A stretch of 7,570 nucleotides of DNA, taken from positions 1-7,570 of the forward strand of contig CAYWFP010000140.1 of assembly GCA_964457365.1 (NCBI GenBank). The letters are read 5' to 3'. A program made the translations under genes and the position numbers. This document shows positions 1-6,368 of the stretch, in pieces (positions within the stretch are counted from its first letter, which is position 1; every line of letters starts with the position of its first letter). Origin of the DNA: CAYWFP01 sp964457365 (GTDB taxonomy: Bacteria; Planctomycetota; SZUA-567). The notes below the pieces were generated by a model that made no database searches, was not told the DNA's origin, and saw only the letters and a list, made by a program, of their open reading frames with translations.

Positions 1-878
1 ATGGCGTTGTCGGCGATGAAGGCGTTGTCGACGGCTTGCCGGGTGAGGATGTCGAGCGGGCGGATGTCCTTGTCGATGCAGCGCTTCAGCGCCTGCGCGG
101 CGTCCTTGGCCAGCTTGATGCGCGCGGGGTTGAGCTTCGTCTTCGTCTTGCGCTTGTCGGCCCAGACCTCGGCGGTGACGGTGCCGTTGCCCGGGAGCGC
201 CAGGCCGAGCACCTCGCCGATGCAGTTCATCGAGTTGGCGGTGAACATCCCCGCGCACGAGCCGCAGCCGGGGCAGCAGGAGGAGGCCAGCTTCTCCAGG
301 CCCTTGTCGTCGAGCTTGCCGACGGCGTGTTTGCCCACGCCTTCGAAGACGGTGATCAGGTCGCCTCCGCCGCGCCCGGCGAGCATCGGGCCGCCGCTGA
401 GGTAGACCGCCGGCAGGTTGACGCGGGCCATGGCGTTGTACATGCCCGGGACGATCTTGTCGCAGTTGCCGATGCCGATCCAGCCGTCGCACGGGTGCGC
501 CGCGAGGACGGTCTCGATCTGGTCGGTAATCAGCTCGCGCGAGGGCAGGCTGTACTTCATGCCGAAGTGTCCCATGGCGATGCCGTCGCAGACCGCGCCG
601 CCGACGTGGCAGTAATAGACGTTGTAGCCGAGCTTCTTCAACGCCGCGACCACCACTTCGCCGAGCTTGTCCAGGTGCGCGTGTCCGGGGATATGCGTCG
701 AGTGGCTGTTGATCACCGTGACGTAGGGCTTGCCGCGGTCCTTCATGCTCTTGATCACGCCGGCGGCCTTCATCAGCGAGGCCGCGCCCATCGTCTGCGG
801 TCCGGTGGTGGCGATGCGGCTGCCGCGCTGGCGCACGTTCGCGATGCCTTCGTTGATATACGGTTTCTTGCCGGCCAT
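1..878 (-). CDS. ilvD: Dihydroxy-acid dehydratase, N-terminal 292 residues (partial)
   Basis: IlvD dehydrates 2,3-dihydroxy-3-methylbutanoate and its isoleucine-pathway homologue to 2-oxo acids in valine, isoleucine and leucine synthesis; it is a cytosolic iron-sulfur enzyme. The minus-strand reading frame starts at ATG 878-876 and is open to the left edge, so about half of the usual 550-620 residues is present. Visible IlvD/Edd family signatures are DGIAMGHFGMKYSLPSREL (residues 98-116), CDKIVPGM (139-146) and CCPGCGSCAGMFTANSMNC (201-219), followed by LPGNGTV. C139 and C208 match the two cluster cysteines conserved throughout the family, and K141 lies in the active-site CDK motif. At the third cluster position the protein has PGH (64-66), as in E. 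coli IlvD, rather than the PCN of [2Fe-2S] enzymes. The start is supported by GAGGAG at 885-890, 6 nt upstream. A sugar-acid dehydratase of the same family is the alternative, but the TANSMNC and PGNG context favours IlvD. The gene is divergent from purC. Confidence 0.9.
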   Translation of the reverse strand, partial: MAGKKPYINEGIANVRQRGSRIATTGPQTMGAASLMKAAGVIKSMKDRGKPYVTVINSHSTHIPGHAHLDKLGEVVVAALKKLGYNVYYCHVGGAVCDGIAMGHFGMKYSLPSRELITDQIETVLAAHPCDGWIGIGNCDKIVPGMYNAMARVNLPAVYLSGGPMLAGRGGGDLITVFEGVGKHAVGKLDDKGLEKLASSCCPGCGSCAGMFTANSMNCIGEVLGLALPGNGTVTAEVWADKRKTKTKLNPARIKLAKDAAQALKRCIDKDIRPLDILTRQAVDNAFIADNA

Positions 879-963
879 CTGATTCTCCTCTCGCAGCGGG
901 TCTGCTCCCAACCTTATGCAATCGCGGCGGCAGGTCAATACGAATGACGCTCAACTTTTTCCG

Positions 964-992
964 TTGCCTCGGGCGTGCGGGGCTTATAAAAT
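964..992 (+). promoter_or_regulatory. Probable sigma-70 type promoter of purC
   Basis: TTGCCT at 964-969 matches the -35 consensus in four of six positions, and TAAAAT at 987-992 matches the -10 consensus in five of six. The spacer is exactly 17 nt. An overlapping TATAAA at 985-990 is an alternative -10 with a 15-nt spacer. Transcription would begin near 999, giving a leader of about 25 nt that contains the strong ribosome binding site GGAGGAG (1011-1017). The same TTGCCT hexamer and 17-nt spacing recur ahead of sppA. No PurR-type operator was recognised. Confidence 0.5.
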
Positions 993-1010
993 GCCAATTC
1001 ACCCCGAAGA

Positions 1011-1017
1011 GGAGGAG
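1011..1017 (+). promoter_or_regulatory. Ribosome binding site that decides the purC start
   Basis: GGAGGAG lies 7 nt before GTG 1025. It selects this GTG over the in-frame ATG at 944, which lies upstream of the likely promoter. Confidence 0.85.
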
Positions 1018-1024
1018 CGAACCC

Positions 1025-1969
1025 GTGAACGAAGAACGTTACGAACTGGCCGACGCTGGCTCGTCGCTGCCGGCGGCGTTGACCGAGACCGACATTCCGG
1101 GCCTTGCTCTGATGAACCGCGGCAAGGTGCGCGACGTCTACGACCTGGGCGAGCGTCTGCTCATCGTCGCCACCGACCGCATCAGCGCCTTCGACTTCGT
1201 CCTCGGCTCGCCGATTCCGGAGAAGGGGCGGGTGCTGACGCAGGTGAGCCTCTTCTGGTTCGAGCTGCTGCAGGGCGTCGCGGCCAACCACCTGCTCTCC
1301 GCCGATCTCGACGAGTTCGACATCCTTCCCGGGCTCAAGCGCCACCTGCGGGGGCGGACGATGGTGGTGAAGAAGGCCGAGGCGCTGCCGGTCGAGTGCA
1401 TCGCCCGCGGCTACATCGTCGGCAGCGGCTGGAAGGAGTACCAGAAGAGCGGCGCCGTCTGCGGCATTCCGCTGCCGGCGGGCCTCGAGCAGGCGCAGCA
1501 GCTCCCCGCGCCCTTGTTCACCCCCTCCACCAAGGCCGAGGACGGCATGCACGACGAGAACATCTCCTACGAACGCTGCGAGGCGATCGTCGGCGTCGAG
1601 ACGGCCGCGAAGCTGAAAGAGGCGACACTGAAGCTCTATACCCGCGCGGCGGATTACGCCCGCGAGCGCGGCATCATCATCGCCGATACGAAGTTCGAAT
1701 TCGGCCTCGTCGACGGGGAGTTGACCTTGATCGACGAGGTGCTCACGCCCGACAGCTCGCGTTTCTGGCCGGCCGATCTGTACGAGGTGGGCACGAGCCC
1801 TGTCAGCTTCGACAAGCAGTTCGTTCGCGACTGGCTGGAGAAGGAGTCGGGCTGGAACAAGGAAGCGCCCGCGCCGGCGCTGCCGCCGGAGGTGATCGAG
1901 AAGACGGCGGCGAAGTATATCGAGGCGTACGAGCGCATCGCCGGCAAGCCCTTCCCGCGGAGCTGGTGA
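1025..1969 (+). CDS. purC: Phosphoribosylaminoimidazole-succinocarboxamide synthase (SAICAR synthetase)
   Basis: PurC joins aspartate to CAIR using ATP to give SAICAR in cytosolic de novo purine synthesis. The 314-residue product carries the family signatures in order: GKVRDVYD (33-40) and DRISAFD (51-57) in the N-terminal nucleotide-binding part, ECIARGYIVGSGWKEY (124-139), STKAEDGMHDENIS (168-181), IADTKFEFG (219-227), LIDEVLTPDSSRFW (235-248) and SFDKQFVRDWL (261-271). The length and the long C-terminal section fit the roughly 300-residue yeast Ade1-like class rather than the roughly 240-residue E. coli class. I chose the GTG at 1025 because a strong GGAGGAG precedes it by 7 nt; the in-frame ATG at 944 would add 27 residues lying over the promoter and leader. 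It is the first gene of the plus-strand series, 29 nt before lpxL. The gene is complete, with no disrupted motif. Confidence 0.96.
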   Translation: MNEERYELADAGSSLPAALTETDIPGLALMNRGKVRDVYDLGERLLIVATDRISAFDFVLGSPIPEKGRVLTQVSLFWFELLQGVAANHLLSADLDEFDILPGLKRHLRGRTMVVKKAEALPVECIARGYIVGSGWKEYQKSGAVCGIPLPAGLEQAQQLPAPLFTPSTKAEDGMHDENISYERCEAIVGVETAAKLKEATLKLYTRAADYARERGIIIADTKFEFGLVDGELTLIDEVLTPDSSRFWPADLYEVGTSPVSFDKQFVRDWLEKESGWNKEAPAPALPPEVIEKTAAKYIEAYERIAGKPFPRSW

Positions 1970-1998
1970 GAGCCTGTCCTTATAGGAGTTCTTAGCCG

Positions 1999-2943
1999 AT
2001 GGCGCGCAAGAAGAAACGTTCCGCGTTTCAGACCTGCCTCGAGTTCGCCGCGGTGCGCCTTCTGGGCGCGATTCTCACGACGGTGCCGTTCGCCCTCTCG
2101 GTGAAGCTCTGCCAGGGCGTGGGGCTGCTGGTGTGCCTGCTGGACAAGCGCCACCGCCGGCGCGCGACCGCGCAGGCGAAGATGGCGCTGGGGCTCGACG
2201 AGGCGGAGTCCGCGCGCCTCGCGCGGCGGATGTACATCCACTTCGGCACCTGCGTCGCCGAGTTCCTCCGCCTGCCGAATTACAAGACGTCCGAAGACAT
2301 CGACCGCATCATGGACTGGAACGGCAACAAGGAGATCGTCCGGAATCTGAAGGCCGAAGGGAAAGGCATCATCTGGGCCACCGGCCATATCGGCAACTGG
2401 GAGTTCGCCGGCCACATGGGCGCGGTGACCGGAATCATGACCGCGGCGGTGGCACGGCCGCTGGACAATCCGCTGATCGACCGCTACGTCAAGTCGATCC
2501 GCACCGCCTGCGGGCAGAAGGTGATCGACAAGAAGGGCGCGATGCGCGACGTCCTGCGCGAGCTCAAGGCCGGGCAGGGCGTGGGCCTGATCACCGACCA
2601 GGACGGCGGCCAGCGCGGCATCTTCGTGCCGTTCTTCGGCATCGTCTCGAGCAGCATCCCCTCGGCGGCGGACCTGGCCATCCGCACCGGCGTGCCGGTG
2701 CTGACCGGCGTCATGCGGCGGGTGGGCAAGCCGCTCCGGTTCAGCCTCGAGGTCGGGCGCGTGCTGCGCGCGAACCCGGATGCGGATTACGAGGAAGAAC
2801 GCCACCGGTTGATGACGCTGATCAACGAGGACATGGAGGCGCATATCCGCAAAGGTCCCGAGCAGTGGATCTGGATGCACCGCCGCTGGAAGACCCGCCC
2901 GCCGGACGAGACCGAGAACCCCGAACCCGTCGCCGGGTCTTGA
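1999..2943 (+). CDS. lpxL: Lipid A biosynthesis acyltransferase family protein (LpxL/HtrB-like)
   Basis: Family members transfer a secondary acyl chain from acyl-ACP to a lipid A precursor at the cytoplasmic face of the inner membrane. The 314-residue product begins with a lysine-rich MARKKKR, followed by a hydrophobic stretch (about 16-48) that probably anchors it. The acyltransferase motif HX4E is GHIGNWE (129-135; H130 and E135). Further family features are DQDGGQRGIFVPFFG (200-214), a run of small residues near 218-228, and the C-terminal PEQWIWMHRRWKTRP (287-301), typical of PF03279. The length is close to the usual 300-325. AGGAG at 1984-1988 lies 10 nt before the ATG. The gene follows purC by 29 nt. 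Sequence alone does not separate LpxL from LpxM- or LpxP-like paralogues, nor from family members that acylate other lipids, so the symbol is by family only. Its presence argues for a lipopolysaccharide-bearing outer membrane. Confidence 0.88.
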   Translation: MARKKKRSAFQTCLEFAAVRLLGAILTTVPFALSVKLCQGVGLLVCLLDKRHRRRATAQAKMALGLDEAESARLARRMYIHFGTCVAEFLRLPNYKTSEDIDRIMDWNGNKEIVRNLKAEGKGIIWATGHIGNWEFAGHMGAVTGIMTAAVARPLDNPLIDRYVKSIRTACGQKVIDKKGAMRDVLRELKAGQGVGLITDQDGGQRGIFVPFFGIVSSSIPSAADLAIRTGVPVLTGVMRRVGKPLRFSLEVGRVLRANPDADYEEERHRLMTLINEDMEAHIRKGPEQWIWMHRRWKTRPPDETENPEPVAGS

Positions 2944-3000
2944 CGCCGCGTGCCGCGCCCGCTTCAATAGCGTCGACGACCTCGACGGAAACGGATTTCC

Positions 3001-3936
3001 ATGGGCGAACGCGAACTGCTGGGGTGGTTCCGCAAGCGGCTGGACGCGCGCGATCCGACCGTGCTGGCCGGCGCCGGCCTCGACGACTGCGCCCACCTGC
3101 GCCTGCCCGAGGGGCAGAACCTGATCGTCACCGCCGATACCCTGCTCGAGGGGACGCATTTCCTGCCCCAGACCGATCCGGTCAAGGTCGGGTGGAAGAC
3201 CGTGGCGGTCAATCTCTCCGATCTGGCCGCCAGCGGGGCGCGGCCGCTCTGGGCGGTGGTGGGCCTGGGCGTCCGGCGCGGGCTGGGCGACCGCTGGGTG
3301 ATGCGCCTGACCGAGGGTATGCTGAGCTGCTGCCGGCGCTATGGCCTGCACTTGGTCGGCGGTGACGTCACCGGCGGCGACGGGCCTTCGTCGATCACGC
3401 TGACGGCGATGGGGGTGCCCTATCCGGGCGGCCCGCTCCTGCGCGGCGGCGCGCGGCCGGGGGATATCCTCGTCGTCTCGGGGCGCCTGGGAGGATCGAT
3501 CCGCGGGCGGCATCTCCAGCCCGAGCCGCGCCTGCGTGAGATCGAGGCGATCCTGCAAGTTCTCGCGCCGCACGCGGGGATGGATCTCTCCGACGGGCTG
3601 GCGCTGGACCTGGCGCGCATGCTGGATCCGGCTGACGCCGGCGCGGTGCTCGATGAGGCGGCGATACCCGTCTCGCCCGACGCCGAGGCGCAGGCGCAGG
3701 AGAACGGCCGCCCGGCGCTGGCGCACGCGCTGAACGACGGCGAGGACTTCGAGCTCCTGCTGGCGCTGGCGCCCGAGGACTGGGCGCGGCTGCAGGCGGC
3801 GTGGCCGCCGCCGGGGATCGCGACGCCGCTGACGGCCGTCGGCACGGTCGTGCGCGAGCGCGGGCTCGCCCTGCGTCGCCGCGACGGCCGGGTCGAGCCG
3901 CTCGAGGCGCGGGGGTACGAGCATGACCTCGGCTGA
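3001..3936 (+). CDS. thiL: Thiamine-monophosphate kinase
   Basis: ThiL phosphorylates thiamine monophosphate to thiamine diphosphate with ATP, the last step of cofactor synthesis in the cytosol. The 311-residue product has the AIR synthase-like fold signatures: DDCAHL (28-33), TADTLLEGTHF (44-54), NLSDLAASGA (71-80), GGDVTGGD (120-127), DLSDGLALDL (195-204) and NDGEDFELL (245-253). It ends in RGYEHDLG, comparable to the GYDHF ending of E. coli ThiL. Two oddities are visible. The glycine before the metal-binding DD pair is leucine (L27). Between GGS (164-166) and RHLQPEPR (170-177) only three residues remain, where E. coli ThiL, as I recall its sequence, has about 24. Metal-binding acidic residues are retained, so activity is likely. 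ATG 3001 is the first usable start after an in-frame stop at 2968; its ribosome binding site is weak (GGAAACGGA, 2987-2995). It lies 57 nt after lpxL and overlaps tsaE by 14 nt. Confidence 0.92.
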   Translation: MGERELLGWFRKRLDARDPTVLAGAGLDDCAHLRLPEGQNLIVTADTLLEGTHFLPQTDPVKVGWKTVAVNLSDLAASGARPLWAVVGLGVRRGLGDRWVMRLTEGMLSCCRRYGLHLVGGDVTGGDGPSSITLTAMGVPYPGGPLLRGGARPGDILVVSGRLGGSIRGRHLQPEPRLREIEAILQVLAPHAGMDLSDGLALDLARMLDPADAGAVLDEAAIPVSPDAEAQAQENGRPALAHALNDGEDFELLLALAPEDWARLQAAWPPPGIATPLTAVGTVVRERGLALRRRDGRVEPLEARGYEHDLG

Positions 3937-4423
3937 GTCCTGGACGGTGACCACCGACGGCCCGGACAGGACGCGGGCGCTGGCGGCGCTGCTTGGCAGG
4001 CGTTGCCGGGGCGGCGAGGTGCTGCTTCTGGCGGGTGATCTGGGCGCGGGGAAGACCACCTTCGTCCAGGGATTGGCCGCGGGGCTCGGTGTAGACGAAA
4101 CCGAACCGGTGACGAGCCCGACCTTCGTCCTCCACTGCCGCTACCGGGGCCGGCTGGGCCTGGAGCATATCGACGCGTATCGCCTGATCGACGCGCCCGC
4201 CGCGCCGGGCGAACTCGGCTTCGACGAGCTCTTCGGTGCGCCGGAAAGCGTCTGCGCGGTCGAATGGCCCGCGGGGCTGGGCGAACTGCCCCGCGCGCAT
4301 CTGGGCGTGCATCTGCGTGTCGACGGACCGCATGCCCGTACCGTGCGCTTCACCCCGCTGGGGCCGTCTCACCGCGCCCTGGTGGCGGAACTCCGCCAAG
4401 CGTATCGCATGCCGTCGGGTTGA
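3923..4423 (+). CDS. tsaE: tRNA threonylcarbamoyladenosine biosynthesis ATPase TsaE
   Basis: TsaE (YjeE) is the small ATPase that works with TsaB and TsaD to install N6-threonylcarbamoyl on A37 of ANN-decoding tRNAs. The 166-residue product shows a Walker A loop, GDLGAGKTT (38-46), then VTSPTF (63-68), HIDAYRL (82-88) with the family aspartate D84, and VEWP (113-116), whose E114 is the Walker B-like acidic residue. The length is close to the usual 150-160, with a slightly longer tail. The start lies 14 nt inside the end of thiL, suggesting translational coupling; only a weak G-rich run at 3911-3915 resembles a ribosome binding site. tsaB and tsaD are not in the window. A thiL-tsaE pairing is not one I can call conserved. 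The next gene, sppA, begins 94 nt later behind its own likely promoter. Confidence 0.93.
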   Translation: MTSAESWTVTTDGPDRTRALAALLGRRCRGGEVLLLAGDLGAGKTTFVQGLAAGLGVDETEPVTSPTFVLHCRYRGRLGLEHIDAYRLIDAPAAPGELGFDELFGAPESVCAVEWPAGLGELPRAHLGVHLRVDGPHARTVRFTPLGPSHRALVAELRQAYRMPSG

Positions 4424-4438
4424 GCCCGGGGGCGAGGC

Positions 4439-4467
4439 TTGCCTTTCGTCGACGAAGCCGTTAGAGT
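4439..4467 (+). promoter_or_regulatory. Probable sigma-70 type promoter of sppA
   Basis: TTGCCT at 4439-4444 and TAGAGT at 4462-4467 each match consensus in four of six positions, with a 17-nt spacer. TAGAGT is a common -10 form in GC-rich bacteria. Transcription would start near 4474, giving a leader of about 44 nt before ATG 4518. The spacer holds a perfect palindrome, listed separately. The purC promoter shares the TTGCCT hexamer and spacer length. Confidence 0.45.
4445..4456. repeat. 12-bp perfect palindrome in the sppA promoter spacer
   Basis: TTCGTCGACGAA reads the same on both strands and abuts the -35 hexamer, ending 5 nt before the -10 hexamer. A shorter outer pairing, GGCTT (4436-4440) with AAGCC (4455-4459), overlaps it. 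The position is that of a repressor or MerR-type operator, but a palindrome this long is expected once or twice by chance in a window of this size, so function is inferred from location only. Confidence 0.35.
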
Positions 4468-4517
4468 AGATTGATCGGAACGCGATCTCATCGAGGGGTG
4501 AAGACGAAGGAGAGGGC

Positions 4518-5633
4518 ATGGACACGCCGGAAGAGAAGGCGCCGGAGACCACCGAGACAGAACCGCCCGCGGGCCGGAAACCGGCGGTCGCGCCGGCCGA
4601 AGTGCACCACGTCCCGGAGAAGGGGAAGAGAAAAGGCTGCTGGTGGCTGCCGCTGCTGCTGCTGTTTCTCTTCGGCGGGGGCGCGCTGGTCTTGGTGGTC
4701 CTGGTGATCGCCGCCGCCGTCGCCGCCGCCAGCGTGCCGACCGGCGTCGGTGGCGACATCGTCGAGAATATCTACGACCCGGGCAAGCCCGGCGGCCTGG
4801 GCGGCGACGTGCCGAAGGTGGCCGTGATCAACCTCACCGGCGTCATCGACGGCTACGGCTCGCACGCCTCCGGCGCGGGGATGGTCCACGTGCTCGCGAA
4901 GCAGTTGCGCCGGGCGTACGACGACGAGAACGTCAAGGTTGTGCTGCTCCAGGTCGACTCTCCCGGCGGCAGCCTCACCGCCAGCGACATCCTCTGGAAC
5001 GAGGTCAAGCGCCTCAAGGAGCGGAACAAGAAGGTTGTCGTCTCCGTCGGCAGCTATGCCGCCAGCGGCGGGTACTACATCATCGCGCCGGCCGACTACA
5101 TCGTCGCCGGGCCGACCAGCCAGGTCGGTTCCTTCGGCGTGATCATGGAGCACGTCAACGTGGACGACCTGCTGGAGAAGATCGGCGTCGACGTCAGGCC
5201 GATCAAGAGCACCGGCAGCAAGGATATCGGCAGCCCCTTCCGCGACATGACCCCGGAGGAGCGGGCCTACTTCGAGAAGATGCTGGCCCACTACCACGAC
5301 CGGTTCGTCGAGATCATCGTCAACGGACGACAACTGGCCGCGGAGGAGGTGCGCGATCTGGCCACCGGCAAAGTGTATACCGCCGACGAGGCGCTGGAGT
5401 ACGGACTCGTCGACCAGGTCGGCTATTTCGACGCCGCGCTGGCTCAGGCGCGGACGCTCAGCGGGCACCCCGATCCGCAGGTCGTCGTCTACGGCAAGCG
5501 CCTCAACCTGATCGACCAGCTCATGAACGCCGAGGGCGGCGTGAACCTGAACGTCCTGCGGAAGCTGCTGCGCTCGCATGAATCGGGGCGCGTCGAGTTC
5601 AAGGCGCTCTGGACCGGTCGGCTGCCAAGATAA
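4518..5633 (+). CDS. sppA: Membrane-anchored signal peptide peptidase SppA (S49 serine peptidase)
   Basis: SppA degrades signal peptides left in the membrane after secretion, and can process other membrane-associated peptides. The 371-residue product has a hydrophilic N-terminal tail rich in Pro, Glu and Lys (1-40), then one transmembrane segment (about 42-72), preceded by KGKRK, which predicts N-in orientation with the protease domain outside the cytoplasm. The ClpP-like S49 domain follows (about 98-315): QVDSPGGS (145-152), the nucleophile motif SYAASGGYY (S183), and GPTSQVGSFGV (198-208). The general-base lysine is probably K235 in STGSKDIGSPF; the 52-residue Ser-to-Lys spacing equals that of B. 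subtilis SppA (S147/K199). This is the short single-domain form, unlike the 618-residue tandem E. coli enzyme. AGGAG at 4508-4512, 5 nt before the ATG, fixes the start. The gene has its own likely promoter and converges on rplC, with a shared terminator between them. Confidence 0.93.
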   Translation: MDTPEEKAPETTETEPPAGRKPAVAPAEVHHVPEKGKRKGCWWLPLLLLFLFGGGALVLVVLVIAAAVAAASVPTGVGGDIVENIYDPGKPGGLGGDVPKVAVINLTGVIDGYGSHASGAGMVHVLAKQLRRAYDDENVKVVLLQVDSPGGSLTASDILWNEVKRLKERNKKVVVSVGSYAASGGYYIIAPADYIVAGPTSQVGSFGVIMEHVNVDDLLEKIGVDVRPIKSTGSKDIGSPFRDMTPEERAYFEKMLAHYHDRFVEIIVNGRQLAAEEVRDLATGKVYTADEALEYGLVDQVGYFDAALAQARTLSGHPDPQVVVYGKRLNLIDQLMNAEGGVNLNVLRKLLRSHESGRVEFKALWTGRLPR

Positions 5634-5652
5634 CGCCGCCGCTTCGAAAACG

Positions 5653-5688
5653 ACATCCGCCCCCGGCGCACCGGAGGCGGATGTTTTT
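5653..5688. terminator. Bidirectional intrinsic terminator between sppA and rplC
   Basis: ACATCCGCC (5653-5661) pairs perfectly with GGCGGATGT (5676-5684). Inside, after one C/A mismatch, CCGG (5663-5666) pairs with CCGG (5671-5674) around a CGCA tetraloop (5667-5670). On the plus strand the stem runs into TTTTT (5684-5688), ending the sppA transcript 19 nt after its stop. On the minus strand, AAAA at 5647-5650 reads as TTTT two nt beyond the stem, so it can also stop the rplC transcript. The convergent genes make dual use reasonable. Confidence 0.88.
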
Positions 5689-5696
5689 CATGGTCT

Positions 5697-5713
5697 ACGC
5701 GCTCGGCGCGCGT
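5697..5713 (-). other. Small hairpin just after the rplC stop
   Basis: ACGCGC and GCGCGT form a six-pair stem around a five-base loop, beginning one base after the rplC stop codon. There is no T-run next to it, so it is not itself a terminator. It could protect the 3' end of the rplC message after termination at the larger hairpin further on. In such GC-rich DNA it could also be chance. Confidence 0.35.
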
Positions 5714-5714
5714 T

Positions 5715-6362
5715 TCAGCTCACCGGCGGCTGGTAGGGCTGGGCCGGGCGGAGCACCACGACCCCGCCGTTGGGGCCCGGCACCGAGCCGCGCAGCAGGA
5801 TCAGGTTCTGCTCCGGGATCACCCTGGCCACCTTCAGGCCCTTCTGGGTGATCCATTTGTCGCCCATGTGTCCGGGCAGCTTCGTTCCCTTCACCGTCCG
5901 CGTCGGCGTCAGCGACCCGGTCGAACCGTGGTGCCGGTGGGTGGTCTTGACGCCGTGCGTGGCCTTCATGCCGTGGAAGTTGTGCCGCCGCATGACGCCC
6001 TGGAAGCCCTTGCCCTTGCTCTTGGCCGTGACCTGCACCTCGGCGACGTCGGTCCAGGATTCGAGGGAGACGACGTCGCCCTCCTTGAACTCCTCGTCGC
6101 CGCCGCGCAGGCGAATCTCGCGGACGAACCGCATCGGCGCGTTGCCGCTGCGCTTGCAGTGGCCGATCACCGCCTTGGACGCGTGTTTCTCCTTCTTCGG
6201 CGCGAAGCCGAGCTGGATCGCGTTATAGCCTTCCTTCTCCCGGGTCTTCACCTGCAGCACCGGGCAGGGCCCGGCCTCGACGACGGTGCAGCCGATGCGC
6301 TCGCCGCTCTCGGTGAAGAACTGGGTCATCCCGAGCTTCTTCCCCAGGATTCCTCGCCACAT
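5715..6362 (-). CDS. rplC: 50S ribosomal protein L3
   Basis: L3 is an early assembly protein of the large subunit; its central loop reaches towards the peptidyl transferase centre. The 215-residue product (E. coli 209) has the typical start MWRGILGKKLGMTQFF, a first beta-barrel part, the long central extension around GKGFQGVMRRHNFHGMKATHG (split here as GKGFQGVMRR at 117-126 and HNFHGMKATHG at 128-138), then HRHHGSTG (142-149) and a C-terminal GSVPGPNGG (192-200). I chose the ATG at 6362, because GGAGGT (6374-6369) stands 6 nt upstream and the protein then begins as L3 normally does. An in-frame ATG at 6380 would add six residues (MDGGTD) but sits against a GC-rich hairpin and has no ribosome binding site. 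It follows rpsJ by 55 nt. Unusually, no rplD follows; the cluster ends here. Confidence 0.96.
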   Translation of the reverse strand: MWRGILGKKLGMTQFFTESGERIGCTVVEAGPCPVLQVKTREKEGYNAIQLGFAPKKEKHASKAVIGHCKRSGNAPMRFVREIRLRGGDEEFKEGDVVSLESWTDVAEVQVTAKSKGKGFQGVMRRHNFHGMKATHGVKTTHRHHGSTGSLTPTRTVKGTKLPGHMGDKWITQKGLKVARVIPEQNLILLRGSVPGPNGGVVVLRPAQPYQPPVS

Positions 6363-6368
6363 ATCCGT

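Larger units (their letters stand above)
879..1024. promoter_or_regulatory. Divergent ilvD/purC intergenic region
   Basis: This 146-base stretch separates the divergent starts of ilvD and purC and must hold both upstream signals unless ilvD is read from elsewhere. It is visibly richer in A and T than its surroundings at about 911-1000. Beyond the purC promoter listed separately, the minus strand carries TTGACC at 938-933, five of six matches to a sigma-70 -35 box. Its possible -10 partners are poor: TAAGGT at 916-911 after 16 nt, or CATAAG at 918-913 after 14 nt. The ilvD promoter is therefore only a suggestion. The ilvD ribosome binding site GAGGAG lies at 890-885. I see no branched-chain leader peptide, attenuator or riboswitch fold. 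Confidence 0.45.

Noticed and set aside
36..947. A 303-codon plus-strand open frame over the left edge
   Set aside because: It is antisense to ilvD, whose minus-strand translation carries all the expected catalytic motifs. The plus product is an Ala-, Val- and Asp-rich shadow.
944..1024. An upstream ATG that would lengthen PurC by 27 residues
   Set aside because: It lies before the likely promoter, has no ribosome binding site and encodes nothing conserved; GTG 1025 has an excellent site.
2944..3000. A possible promoter or RNA element in the lpxL-thiL gap, such as a thiamine diphosphate riboswitch
   Set aside because: At 57 nt it is too short for a thiamine riboswitch and lacks a recognisable CUGAGA-type core; I saw no convincing -35/-10 pair.
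2133..3365. A 410-codon plus-strand frame spanning lpxL, the gap and thiL in another register
   Set aside because: It is Arg- and Pro-rich with no motif. The correct frames of lpxL and thiL are continuous, so no frameshifted fusion is needed.
1654..4059. An 801-codon open frame on the minus strand opposite purC, lpxL and thiL
   Set aside because: The translation is low-complexity, rich in Arg, Ala, Pro, His and Asp, with no family motif. It lies antisense to well-supported genes and arises from GC-rich codon use.
4488..5579. A 363-codon minus-strand open frame opposite sppA
   Set aside because: It is a mirror of the sppA coding pattern (Val-, Asp- and His-rich), without a ribosome binding site or recognisable domain.
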